NCBI GenBank assembly: GCA_022823865.1
Contig: JAJEHF010000173.1
Location: forward strand, 1-33,740
DNA: 33,740 bases
Source: Bryobacterales bacterium
GTDB lineage: Bacteria; Acidobacteriota; Terriglobia; Bryobacterales; UBA6623
Direction of reading: 5' to 3'
Below are positions 8,103 through 18,383 of this stretch, piece by piece. The notes beneath the pieces are model-generated. The model searched no databases and was not told the DNA's origin. It was given only the letters and a program-made list of their open reading frames with translations. Position numbers and translations under genes: made by a program. Numbering within the stretch: the stretch's first letter is position 1; every line of letters starts with the position of its first letter.

Positions 8103-9098
8103 TCACATGCCCTGCCCCGCGGTCGCGGCCAAGGCGAGCACCTCGTCGGGGGTCGCCCTGCCCGTGCCTAGTTTGCCGACCGTAACGCCGGCTACGATTA
8201 TCCCAAACCGCAGTGCCGCTTCAGTCTCCGCACCCGCCGCTAACGCGAGCGCGAACCCTGCGGAAAGACTGTCCCCCGCTCCGCACGGATCCACTGCCTT
8301 GGCAGCTTCCGGCACCGGGAGCAAACGCTTCCCGTCCCTGTCGAAGAGCCACGCTCCCCGCTCGGCCGCCGTGACCACAAGCGCCGGCCCTCCGATCGTC
8401 CGGCGCAGCCGCTCGAAGTCGACCACTCCGAATTGCCTCTGGCAGGCGGCCGCAGCCTCCGACTCGTTCGGCGTGACAACGACGTCGCGAAAGTGCTCTA
8501 CGCGCCGGCGAGAATCGGCTACGAAGACGGCACGGCCGGCCACGGACGCACTCCGACAAACGGCCTCCCGGATCGCACGCGTGACAGTCCCGCCGTGATC
8601 GGTCTCCGCTTGATCGGCCACGATCACAGCGTTGAAATCGTCCAAGCACTCCTCCAGACTCGCAACGATTGCCTGCTCGGCATGAGGGCACAGCGGCGCT
8701 GTGTTGACGAAATCGACCCGGGGAAGATCCTCGATGCCTGTCTCGCAGTTGATCAGCTTGGTGTAGGTAAAGGTTTGCAGGTCTGCGGACTCGACCAGTA
8801 GGTCATGCTCGATTGAGGCCCTCGCCAGCGCACGGCGCAAGTCCAGCCCGGCGCCATCCGCTCCGACGGCTCCGAGGACGCTGACCCGGCCGGCGCCCAA
8901 GGCTGCCAAGTTGCCAGCCACCGTGCCTCCTGCCCCTGGCGTCGACGTGGTCTCCCGGACCGCGCACCGCGGGATTCCGGTCTCGCGCGAGGGCTCCCCC
9001 AACTCTGGGTCGTACTTGCACCATCGATCGAGGCAGATATCGCCGATCACCAGCGCTCGGACGCTCGACGCACGTGCCAGGATTTCGGAACAAGTCAT
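8103..9098 (-). CDS. PfkB/ribokinase-family sugar kinase, RfaE/HldE domain-I type
   Basis: This 331-residue kinase begins with VIGDICLDRW and PGAGGTVAGNLAALGA, the pattern of the RfaE (HldE) heptose-7-phosphate kinase domain. The PfkB catalytic signature DPCGAGDSLSAG is near the C-terminus, with the catalytic Asp in GAGD. HldE in E. coli also carries a nucleotidyltransferase domain; this protein stops after the kinase, so it resembles free-standing HldA. ATG 9098 overlaps the upstream stop (ATGA, 9095-9098). No nucleotidyltransferase gene is visible in the operon. The exact sugar is inferred only from the company of a GmhA-type isomerase. Confidence 0.88.
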   Translation of the reverse strand: MTCSEILARASSVRALVIGDICLDRWCKYDPELGEPSRETGIPRCAVRETTSTPGAGGTVAGNLAALGAGRVSVLGAVGADGAGLDLRRALARASIEHDLLVESADLQTFTYTKLINCETGIEDLPRVDFVNTAPLCPHAEQAIVASLEECLDDFNAVIVADQAETDHGGTVTRAIREAVCRSASVAGRAVFVADSRRRVEHFRDVVVTPNESEAAAACQRQFGVVDFERLRRTIGGPALVVTAAERGAWLFDRDGKRLLPVPEAAKAVDPCGAGDSLSAGFALALAAGAETEAALRFGIIVAGVTVGKLGTGRATPDEVLALAATAGQGM

Positions 9099-10081
9099 TC
9101 CGTGCGGCTGTCGGCCGCCGCCAAGACTGCCTTGCGAAGCGCCGGAACCGTGACGCGATGGTCTCCGCAAACGTAGAGGCTTTGGCCGCCATCTGCGACC
9201 GTCCGCACGAGAATCGTCTTGTGCGGGCGGAAGTAGTAGCCGGGGTCGGACTTGGGCAGCTCCGTGTGGACGTCGCCCTGGATCGGCACCAAGTCGAAGA
9301 CCGCGGTCATGAAGTTGGCGATTCGGCGGCCTTCTTGGTGTGCCACGTTGCGGGCCATCGCCAGCGCCTTGAGATAGACCTCGGGGCCCATGATCGCCGA
9401 CCCGAGGCTAACCATGATGCCGCCTTCCAGGCTCTCAACCGCCTTGGTGTATACGAGAAAGTCCCGGTAGCTGGCCTGCCCGTAGGCCGCGCCGTCGCAG
9501 TTGGGATGCTCGTGGGTGATGTCGTAGCCGACGCCCACATGGACGGTGACCGGGATGTCCAATTCGTAGGCGTTGGCGAGGATGCTTACGTCGCGATGCG
9601 GGAGTTCCTCGGCCACAATGCGGCGCCCGAAGTTCTCTCCCAAGCCCAAGCCCAGCCGAGCCGCGTCCACCGCCCAATCGTTCAGGATCGAGGTCTCGTC
9701 CCAGAGCCCGAACTCCCCGGTGCGGATGTAGCGCGCGACGCTCTCGGTGGTGGCGCCGATGCGCGCCAGCTCAAAATCATGAATGGCACCGGCGCCATTC
9801 ATGGCCACGTGCGTGAACGCTCCGCGCCGCAGCAGGTCGATCACCTGTCGCGAGACGCCGGACTTGATCACGTGCGCGCCCATCATCAAGATCCGCGCAC
9901 TGCGGTCGCCGGCAACGAGCCTTGGCGCAACGACTTCGAGGGATTCCCGCAACCGCTGGTCAGCCTCCTCAACTTGCTGGTCAAGCCCCAGCAGATAACC
10001 GAGATCCATGTCGTGCGCGCGCTCGGCCAGCGGGCGGATGTTCAGACGCGAACGGTCAAAGGCCGGGAATTTCGATTGCAT
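9095..10081 (-). CDS. Deoxyhypusine-synthase-like protein of unknown function
   Basis: The product has 328 residues and no signal peptide. Conserved-looking blocks are GAHVIKSGVSRQVIDLLRRG, then THVAMNGAGAIHDFELARIG, TVHVGVGYDITHEHPNCDG and SLGSAIMGPEVYLKAL. Their order and the alternation of strand-like segments with glycine turns recall the NAD-binding fold of deoxyhypusine synthase and its bacterial relatives. I cannot place a catalytic lysine with confidence, and bacteria generally lack hypusine. It sits in the middle of a sugar-phosphate operon, 38 bp after a HAD phosphatase and overlapping a sugar kinase. A role in that pathway, perhaps an NAD-dependent step on a sugar or amine, is inference. 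The family assignment itself is moderate. Confidence 0.55.
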   Translation of the reverse strand: MQSKFPAFDRSRLNIRPLAERAHDMDLGYLLGLDQQVEEADQRLRESLEVVAPRLVAGDRSARILMMGAHVIKSGVSRQVIDLLRRGAFTHVAMNGAGAIHDFELARIGATTESVARYIRTGEFGLWDETSILNDWAVDAARLGLGLGENFGRRIVAEELPHRDVSILANAYELDIPVTVHVGVGYDITHEHPNCDGAAYGQASYRDFLVYTKAVESLEGGIMVSLGSAIMGPEVYLKALAMARNVAHQEGRRIANFMTAVFDLVPIQGDVHTELPKSDPGYYFRPHKTILVRTVADGGQSLYVCGDHRVTVPALRKAVLAAADSRTE

Positions 10082-10119
10082 GTTGAAGAGCCACGGAGGC
10101 GGAACTTCGGGCAGTCCCC

Positions 10120-10941
10120 TCAGGAAGCGCCGAACATGGCCGCCATAAGTTCATTGTGCGCATTGAAGTTGGGCACGATCCAATCAGCGCCGACAGCAGC
10201 AAGCCGGTCGCGCTTGACCTTGTCCACGGCCACGCAGTCGGGCTCATCGGTGGCGACACCCACCGCGCTGCCACCAACTGTCTTGACGACCTCGATCTCC
10301 ACGAAGCCATCGCCGAAGCCCAGGAACTCGGATCCCTCGTAATCGCTTTCGCTGATGATGCGCTCCACCAAGATCTTCTTCGAGAAGTTCTTGTAGTCGT
10401 CCAACGCTCCGTGCATTCCGCCGGCAAAGTACGAGTCGATGCGCAACAGGCGCGCCTCTTCCTGCATGTACGGCTGGTCAGTACCGCTTGCCAAGTACAG
10501 CCTCAACCCGCGCTCCAGCATGGCATCCAGCAGGCGGCGCGCACCGGGCACCATCAATTCGTCAGGATCGACGCGCCCAGACCGCAAGTCCTCGCGACGA
10601 TGGCGGATCTTGTCCATCAACAGGTCCAAGTAGACGTGCTTGTATTCCAGCGGATCCTTGGGCGTCCCGCCCCGCTTGGCAATCTGCTCGGCGAACTCGA
10701 TCATCTGGTAAATCGTCTGCCGCCCGGTCAGGTGGCCGACATACCCCTCGACCAGCTCCGTAAGCTCCTGCTCCGACTCGCCAGTGCGCAGATCGAGCAG
10801 CGTCTCGACCATCATCGGCACCATAACGTCGAACCATCCCGCGCGGATCAGGGATAGCGTCCCGTCGAAGTCGAAGAGCCCGACCCTGGCACCGGCCGCG
10901 CTCGATCCCGGGTCGAGGATTTCAAGGGGTGTGCAAGCCAA
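10120..10941 (-). CDS. HAD-superfamily hydrolase (probable sugar phosphatase)
   Basis: HAD motifs are in order: motif I GLFDFDGTLS (nucleophile and acid/base Asp), motif II LYLASGTD, a motif III lysine around KNFSKKILV, and motif IV GFGDGFVEIE. About 130 residues between motifs I and II form a helical cap. It probably dephosphorylates a small metabolite, possibly the kinase product of the operon, as GmhB does in heptose synthesis, though it is larger than GmhB. The start is uncertain: no ATG lies near the N-terminus, and the open frame extends to 11199 through unlikely sequence. In-frame TTG codons occur at 10941 and 10956; I use 10941. It is the first gene of the minus-strand operon. Confidence 0.82.
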   Translation of the reverse strand: MACTPLEILDPGSSAAGARVGLFDFDGTLSLIRAGWFDVMVPMMVETLLDLRTGESEQELTELVEGYVGHLTGRQTIYQMIEFAEQIAKRGGTPKDPLEYKHVYLDLLMDKIRHRREDLRSGRVDPDELMVPGARRLLDAMLERGLRLYLASGTDQPYMQEEARLLRIDSYFAGGMHGALDDYKNFSKKILVERIISESDYEGSEFLGFGDGFVEIEVVKTVGGSAVGVATDEPDCVAVDKVKRDRLAAVGADWIVPNFNAHNELMAAMFGAS

Positions 10942-11272
10942 GCTCCAGTGTGGCAAATCCCGGTTGGAGGTACTGCGAGTCCGCTTCCCTCGGCCTCGCT
11001 GCGGTCGGGACTCCTGGCTCCGGTACCAAGGACAAGCTGGACCCACGGCCCGGTTCGGCCGGGTCCGCCGCGCCGACAGATGCACGCCCGCGGCGGCCCG
11101 GTACGAACGCAGCGGTTTGCTACACTGCCAGCGGCCTGCGGAGTGCGGGATTCGCGTCGGACGAGACCTCTCGCACACACGCCCAGGCCGCTCCAACAAC
11201 GGCTAGCAGCCCCGTGGCTTGACGCTCTCGGCTGGGCATGGCTAGCATTACGGAATCAGAGGAAATCCACTC
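10942..11272. other. Divergent intergenic region with two hairpins
   Basis: These 331 bp lie between the HAD-led operon and the Gfo/Idh gene. Seen directly: an inverted repeat GAGTCC/GGACTC at 10977-10982 and 11008-11013, and a stronger nested hairpin with GGACCC/GGGTCC at 11039-11044 and 11061-11066 plus an inner GGCC/GGCC pair. A promoter for the plus-strand gene is at 11219-11248. No convincing reading frame is present. The hairpins may be in the leader of the minus-strand operon. Confidence 0.45.
11219..11248 (+). promoter_or_regulatory. Promoter of the Gfo/Idh/MocA gene
   Basis: TTGACG at 11219-11224 and TAGCAT at 11243-11248 are separated by 18 bp. A start near 11255 would give a leader of about 18 bases containing AGAGGAAA, a good ribosome-binding site before ATG 11273. 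Confidence 0.5.
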
Positions 11273-12436
11273 ATGGCAAAAGAACTGCGCATCGGAATGA
11301 TCGGCTACGGCTTCATGGGCCGCGCCCACTCGAACGCCTACAAGCGTCTCAACGACTTCTTCCCAGTCGAGCACCGACCGGTGCTGCAGGCAGTCGCAGC
11401 CCGCAATCGGGATAACGCGCAATCATTCGCCGACAACTGGGGCTACCAGCGGATCGAGACCGACTGGCGCAAGGTGGCCACCGCCGATGACGTGGACTTG
11501 GTGGACGTCTGTGCCCCCAATCACCTGCACCTGGACATCGTCCTCGCAGCCGCCGAAGCGGGCAAGATGATCTGCTGCGAGAAGCCGTTGGCGATGTCCG
11601 TCGCCGAAGCCGAGCAGATGGTAGAGGCCGTCGAGAAGCACGGCGTTCCCAACATGGTCTGGTACAACTACCGGCGCGTGCCCTCGATTTCGCTGGCCAA
11701 GCAGATCGTTGACGAGGGTCGCATCGGCAAGCCGTTTCACTACCGCGCCACGTACTTGCAGGACTGGACCATTTCCGAAGACGTCCCCCAAGGGGGCGCT
11801 GGAACGTGGCGCCTAGATGTGGACGTGGCCGGCTCCGGCGTGACCGGCGACCTGCTCGCCCACTCCATCGACTCGGCGATGTGGCTCAACGGTCCCATCG
11901 CTCGGGTCGTCGCCAGCACGCGCACGTTCGTCACCGAGCGCATGCATGCCGATACTGGCGAAGTGCAGCCCGTCGGTATCGACGACGCCTGCATGTTCCT
12001 GGCCGAGTTCGCAAACGGGTCGATGGGCACGTTCGAGTCGACGCGCTACGCCCGCGGCCGCAAGAACTACAACACGCTCGAGCTTAACGGAGCGGACGGG
12101 TCGGTGTTCTTCGACTTGGAGGATCCGGAATACCTGCATTTCTTCGAGTACCAGCAGAAGCAGTCAGGGAAGAAGGTCGAAGACCACCTCACTGGCTGGC
12201 GCAAGATCCACGTGACGAATTCGGAGCACCCCTACATGGACAAGTACTGGGTGCCCGGGACAACGATCGGATACGAACACACGTTCCTCAATGCCCTGGC
12301 AGATTTCGTGGCAGGCGTCGAGTCCGGCAACCACACGCAGCCCGATTTCAAGTGCGCGCTCCAGACGCAAAGGGTGTGCGACGCAGTGATCGAGTCCGGC
12401 CGCACCCGAGAATGGGTTGAGACAGGAGCAGAGTAG
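11273..12436 (+). CDS. Gfo/Idh/MocA family NAD(P)-dependent sugar oxidoreductase
   Basis: The 387-residue protein has an N-terminal Rossmann domain with MIGYGFMGRAHS (residues 9-20) and the family signature CEKPLAMS (102-109). The C-terminal alpha/beta domain includes GGAGTWRLDVDVAGSG and DLLAHSIDSAMWL, which supply the catalytic Asp/His region. Family members oxidise or epimerise inositols, sugars and sugar acids with NAD(P). The length and end sequence resemble the inositol-2-dehydrogenase-like group. The start has a good Shine-Dalgarno (AGAGGAAA) and an upstream sigma70-like promoter. It is divergent from the heptose-like operon and might work in the same sugar metabolism; that link is inference. 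Confidence 0.92.
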   Translation: MAKELRIGMIGYGFMGRAHSNAYKRLNDFFPVEHRPVLQAVAARNRDNAQSFADNWGYQRIETDWRKVATADDVDLVDVCAPNHLHLDIVLAAAEAGKMICCEKPLAMSVAEAEQMVEAVEKHGVPNMVWYNYRRVPSISLAKQIVDEGRIGKPFHYRATYLQDWTISEDVPQGGAGTWRLDVDVAGSGVTGDLLAHSIDSAMWLNGPIARVVASTRTFVTERMHADTGEVQPVGIDDACMFLAEFANGSMGTFESTRYARGRKNYNTLELNGADGSVFFDLEDPEYLHFFEYQQKQSGKKVEDHLTGWRKIHVTNSEHPYMDKYWVPGTTIGYEHTFLNALADFVAGVESGNHTQPDFKCALQTQRVCDAVIESGRTREWVETGAE

Positions 12437-12459
12437 CTCCGGATAGCCCTCCCCGTCGC

Positions 12460-13629
12460 TCAGATCCGCACGATTTCGGCCTGGACCGCGCCGGTGGCCA
12501 CCGCGCTATCCGCCTGAACGAAGCAGTCGATCTCGCTGCGGACGCCGAACTCGGGCAGGTACACCCCCGGCTCGATCGAAAAGCACGTGTCCGGGATCAC
12601 TGGGCGCTCGTCGCGCATCTCCAGGTTGTCCATGTTGGCACCGTTGCCATGGACCTCTTCACCGATGGAATGGCCGAGGCGGTGGACGAAGGCGTCGCCG
12701 TAGCCGCTGGCGGCGATATGGTCCCGAGCGACCTTGTCAATCTCCCAGCCCTGGATCACCTTTCCCTCGCGCATCGCTAAATCAGCGGTGCGCAGGGCCA
12801 GATCGCGAGCGCCGGTGACTACCTCGAAGACCCTTTGCATGTGCTCGGAGGGGCGCTCGCCGCAGAAGCCGGTCCACGTGATGTCGTAATACACGGCTCC
12901 GGGGGCATCCAGCTTGGCCCACAGGTCGATGAGGACGAAGTCCCCGGTCCGAATGGGCCGCGAGCGTTCCGGATCCGGTCCGTAGTGCGGATCGCCGCTG
13001 TTGGAGTTGACAGCGACGATCGGGCTGTCAACCGTCACCATGCCGGATTCCCGGAAGCGCCGAACGATGAACTGTGCGATGCGGTACTCGCCGCTGGCTC
13101 CGTCCGCGTCGATGTCGTGGCGGATCTGCTGAAACGCCTCCTTGAGGATCGAGTCGACGCGACGGCCGGCCTCGAAGTGGGAGTCTCTCTGGGCCTCGCT
13201 CCAGCGCGCCTCGAAATACTGCACGAGCGCAGCTGACGACACGACCTCGGCCCCGAAGGAGCGCACCAAGTCGACGGTGCCCGCATCCACCAGCGAGACG
13301 ACCGGAATCATGCACTGCGGCGAAAATTGCATGGCGACGCTGGCCTTGCCCGCCAAGATCGCTCCGAGGTGCTCATGATGCGACTGCCAACTGGAGTAGA
13401 CGAGCTTGGAACCGGGCAAGCTGTCGAGCCGGGCATCTTCGATCGCGTGCACGAGTTTGGCCGGCTCTCCGGTCGCGGGGATCCAGTAGTACCAGCGACG
13501 CGAGACATGCCCGCCGGAATCTAGCCCCAGCACGCGATAGGCGATGGGGTCGCGCCCGTGGTGGTCGAACAGCAGCCAGCCGTCAAGCCCTTGGGCGCAC
13601 AGCTGAGCCTGGATCTCGGAAACCTGCAT
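12460..13629 (-). CDS. M24 family metallopeptidase (Xaa-Pro aminopeptidase/prolidase type)
   Basis: This 389-residue protein has an N-terminal creatinase-like domain (about 1-150) and a C-terminal pita-bread peptidase domain. The five metal ligands are in place: Asp235 (LIDLWAK), Asp249 (YYDITWTG), His320 (HRLGHSIG), Glu353 (FSIEPGVY) and Glu366 (RSEIDCF). It should remove N-terminal residues before proline or cleave Xaa-Pro dipeptides in the cytoplasm. Start ATG 13629 is chosen over the frame extension to 13692, because the extension is non-conserved in character and TACAAT lies eight bases upstream of this ATG, giving a two-base leader. It is divergent from lexA. Confidence 0.92.
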   Translation of the reverse strand: MQVSEIQAQLCAQGLDGWLLFDHHGRDPIAYRVLGLDSGGHVSRRWYYWIPATGEPAKLVHAIEDARLDSLPGSKLVYSSWQSHHEHLGAILAGKASVAMQFSPQCMIPVVSLVDAGTVDLVRSFGAEVVSSAALVQYFEARWSEAQRDSHFEAGRRVDSILKEAFQQIRHDIDADGASGEYRIAQFIVRRFRESGMVTVDSPIVAVNSNSGDPHYGPDPERSRPIRTGDFVLIDLWAKLDAPGAVYYDITWTGFCGERPSEHMQRVFEVVTGARDLALRTADLAMREGKVIQGWEIDKVARDHIAASGYGDAFVHRLGHSIGEEVHGNGANMDNLEMRDERPVIPDTCFSIEPGVYLPEFGVRSEIDCFVQADSAVATGAVQAEIVRI

Positions 13630-13637
13630 GAATCCCG

Positions 13638-13643
13638 ATTGTA
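13638..13643 (-). promoter_or_regulatory. -10 box of the M24 peptidase gene
   Basis: The minus strand reads TACAAT, then CGGGAT, then TC and the ATG at 13629. The inferred transcript would carry a two-base leader and there is no Shine-Dalgarno. A clear -35 box is not visible. Confidence 0.45.
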
Positions 13644-13684
13644 GCTTCAAAATTCGAACAGAAATAAGAAATTTCACAATGGGG

Positions 13685-13713
13685 TTGCGCAATCATCGCT
13701 AGTGTTCTAGAAT
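13685..13713 (+). promoter_or_regulatory. lexA promoter with overlapping palindrome
   Basis: TTGCGC (13685-13690) and TAGAAT (13708-13713) are 17 bp apart, a standard sigma70 layout. An 8-bp palindrome, TTCTAGAA (13705-13712), overlaps the -10. It could be part of a LexA operator for autoregulation, but it matches neither the E. coli nor the Bacillus SOS box, so that is speculative. Confidence 0.5.
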
Positions 13714-13738
13714 AAATGGCAAAGAAAGGGAGGGCATC

Positions 13739-14386
13739 GTGGCTCTAACCAAAAGGCAGAAGCAAGTGCTGGACTTCTTGGCGGAGTTCATCGCCGAGAA
13801 TCACTACAGCCCGAGCTTCGAAGAAATCGCTCAGAACATGAACCTGTCGTCCGTCGCGACAGTCCACAAGCACTTGCAGGTGCTGCAGGAGAAGGGCTAC
13901 CTCGAACGTAGCTTCAATCGCAGCCGCGCGCTGGAGATCTCGCCGAAGTACTACGACGAGATGCGTGCCAACCGGCAGAAGCTGTACTCGTTCCACAAGG
14001 GGCGGGATGAGCTGACCGCTCCGCTCGTGGGCACGATCACGGCGGGCGCGCCGCTGCAGCAGTACCCGGAGCGCGAGACCCTGTCGTTCGCGCCGCTGCT
14101 CACCGTGGACAACGTCTTCGCTTTGCGGGTGACCGGGCAGTCAATGATCGACGACCACATCCTCGACGGGGACTACGTCCTACTCGAGAAGACCCGCCAC
14201 GCCCACAACGGCGAGATCGTGGTCGCGGTCGTGGACGGAGCGGAGTCTACGCTCAAGCGCTTCTATCTCGAAGGCGAAATGGTACGCTTGCAACCGGCCA
14301 ACGTCGAGATGGACCCGATCATCGTTCCCGCCTCGCAGGTGGAAGTGCAGGGCCGCCTCCTCGCGGTCCACAGGCGCTACCACTAG
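13739..14386 (+). CDS. lexA: LexA repressor, SOS regulator
   Basis: LexA represses DNA-damage genes and cleaves itself when RecA filaments form. The 215-residue protein has the N-terminal winged helix (LTKRQKQVLDFL, then SPSFEEIAQNMNLSS). The self-cleavage site is Ala102-Gly103 (GTITAGAPL). The serine-lysine dyad is Ser135 (VTGQSMIDDHIL) and Lys173 (ESTLKRF). All catalytic parts are intact. The start is GTG 13739, four bases after an excellent GGGAGGG ribosome site, with a promoter at 13685-13713. No recA or other SOS gene adjoins it; the divergent neighbour is a peptidase gene. Confidence 0.96.
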   Translation: MALTKRQKQVLDFLAEFIAENHYSPSFEEIAQNMNLSSVATVHKHLQVLQEKGYLERSFNRSRALEISPKYYDEMRANRQKLYSFHKGRDELTAPLVGTITAGAPLQQYPERETLSFAPLLTVDNVFALRVTGQSMIDDHILDGDYVLLEKTRHAHNGEIVVAVVDGAESTLKRFYLEGEMVRLQPANVEMDPIIVPASQVEVQGRLLAVHRRYH

Positions 14387-14523
14387 CCGCACCGGCGACA
14401 CTAAATTCAAGGCGATCCGCCGGGCCACTGCCCCGGCCCGGCGTCACTGGGGTGTGCTGCCCGGCCAACGGATCCGGTGACACCCAGCACCCAAAGGCCG
14501 CAGACCAGCCAGCATCCCGGTCG

Positions 14524-17417
<2,894 letters not shown>

Positions 17418-17427
17418 CTATCGGGTC

Positions 17428-17433
17428 TATCAT
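17428..17433 (+). promoter_or_regulatory. -10 box of the lipid-kinase-family gene
   Basis: TATCAT lies 13 bases before ATG 17447, predicting a leader of about seven bases with no Shine-Dalgarno. It sits back to back with the ligA -10, so the two promoters share about 25 bp. Confidence 0.35.
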
Positions 17434-17446
17434 CGAAAAGTCACAC

Positions 17447-18373
17447 ATGACCTACCGTCGGGCAGTGTGTATCTGTAATCCTTCTGCCGGGCGCGGTATC
17501 GGACAATCGAAGCTAGACGCCATTCGACGGATCCTGTCGGCAGCTGTCCGGGATGTGAGTCTGGCACCCACTGAACTGCCCGGCCACGCGACGGAGCTGG
17601 CAGAGAGGGCCGCCGCCGGGGGCTGTGATCTAGTCGCGGTCTATAGCGGCGACGGCACGGTCAACGAAGTCGTGCAGGCCTTGGCGGGGCGGGCGTCCCC
17701 TGCTCTGTTGGTGCTTCCCGGCGGTACCGCCAACGTGCTGGCCAATGAGGTCGGCCTGCCGACAGATCCGATCCGGGCAGCTCGCCTGCTTCCCCAACTC
17801 GTTGCCAAGCCGGTTCGCTTGGGTCGGGCCGAGTTCGGCGGCTGTGGCTCAAGCCGCTATTTCCTGCTAATGTGCGGCGCGGGCTTGGACGCCGCCGTTG
17901 CGGATCGCGTATCCAAGCCACTGAAACGCAGATTGGGCCAAGCCGCGTTCTGGTTGGCCTGTGCACAGTTTTCCTTGCAGCGCTTTCCCCGGGCAAGGAT
18001 TGCTGCTGCGACCAGCGGCACGGGCAGCCCTTCGTGCGGCTTGGTGGTGGTCTCGAAGAGCCGTCTGTACGGCGGCGGACTCGTGCTCACGCCCGGCGCG
18101 AACCTTCTGGCCGACCACTTCGTCACGGCCCAGTATCCTGGTGCCAACCGCCTCGCGTACGGCAGCTACCTGACAGCCGCGATGTGCCGCCTGATGTCGA
18201 AGTGCCCGGGCGTTCGCTTGGAATCTCGTGAGGACGTGGTACTCGAGCCGGCCGCGGCAGACCCGGTGCAACTCCAAGTGGATGGCGAGGTGATCGGCGA
18301 GTTACCAGCTCGCATCACGCTCAGCGATGCTACCTGCACGGTCTTGATGCCCGAGAGCTACATGAGCGCCTAG
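17447..18373 (+). CDS. Diacylglycerol/sphingosine kinase (DAGK catalytic) family protein
   Basis: This 308-residue protein has the DAGK-catalytic fold. The nucleotide-binding and catalytic motifs are NPSAGRG near the N-terminus, VYSGDGTVNEVV (GDGT) and LPGGTANVLANE. The C-terminal segment LQVDGEVIGELPA matches the second-domain signature. Family members (YegS, DgkB and related lipid kinases) phosphorylate diacylglycerol or other lipids at the membrane surface; the substrate here is unknown. The start is ATG 17447, with no ribosome site and a short predicted leader. The downstream lactonase-like gene begins 10 bp after its stop. Confidence 0.9.
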   Translation: MTYRRAVCICNPSAGRGIGQSKLDAIRRILSAAVRDVSLAPTELPGHATELAERAAAGGCDLVAVYSGDGTVNEVVQALAGRASPALLVLPGGTANVLANEVGLPTDPIRAARLLPQLVAKPVRLGRAEFGGCGSSRYFLLMCGAGLDAAVADRVSKPLKRRLGQAAFWLACAQFSLQRFPRARIAAATSGTGSPSCGLVVVSKSRLYGGGLVLTPGANLLADHFVTAQYPGANRLAYGSYLTAAMCRLMSKCPGVRLESREDVVLEPAAADPVQLQVDGEVIGELPARITLSDATCTVLMPESYMSA

Positions 18374-18376
18374 CAT
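18371..18376 (+). promoter_or_regulatory. Possible -10 box of the lactonase-type gene
   Basis: TAGCAT overlaps the stop of the upstream gene and is followed by AGAGAA, G and ATG 18384, predicting a one-base leader. AGAGAAG could instead be read as a weak, very close ribosome site on a read-through transcript. Confidence 0.3.
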
Positions 18377-18383
18377 AGAGAAG

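Noticed and set aside
9074..10342. Long plus-strand open frame of 422 codons
   Set aside because: It runs antisense through the kinase and deoxyhypusine-synthase-like genes, has no recognisable motif and reflects the GC-biased codon pattern of the real genes.
10957..11199. N-terminal extension of the HAD hydrolase to ATG 11199
   Set aside because: It would translate the hairpin region as Arg/Ser-rich sequence unlike any HAD protein; motif I should lie near the N-terminus.
10948..11415. Plus-strand open frame overlapping the Gfo/Idh start
   Set aside because: It enters the dehydrogenase gene out of frame and contains low-complexity Arg/Pro-rich sequence.
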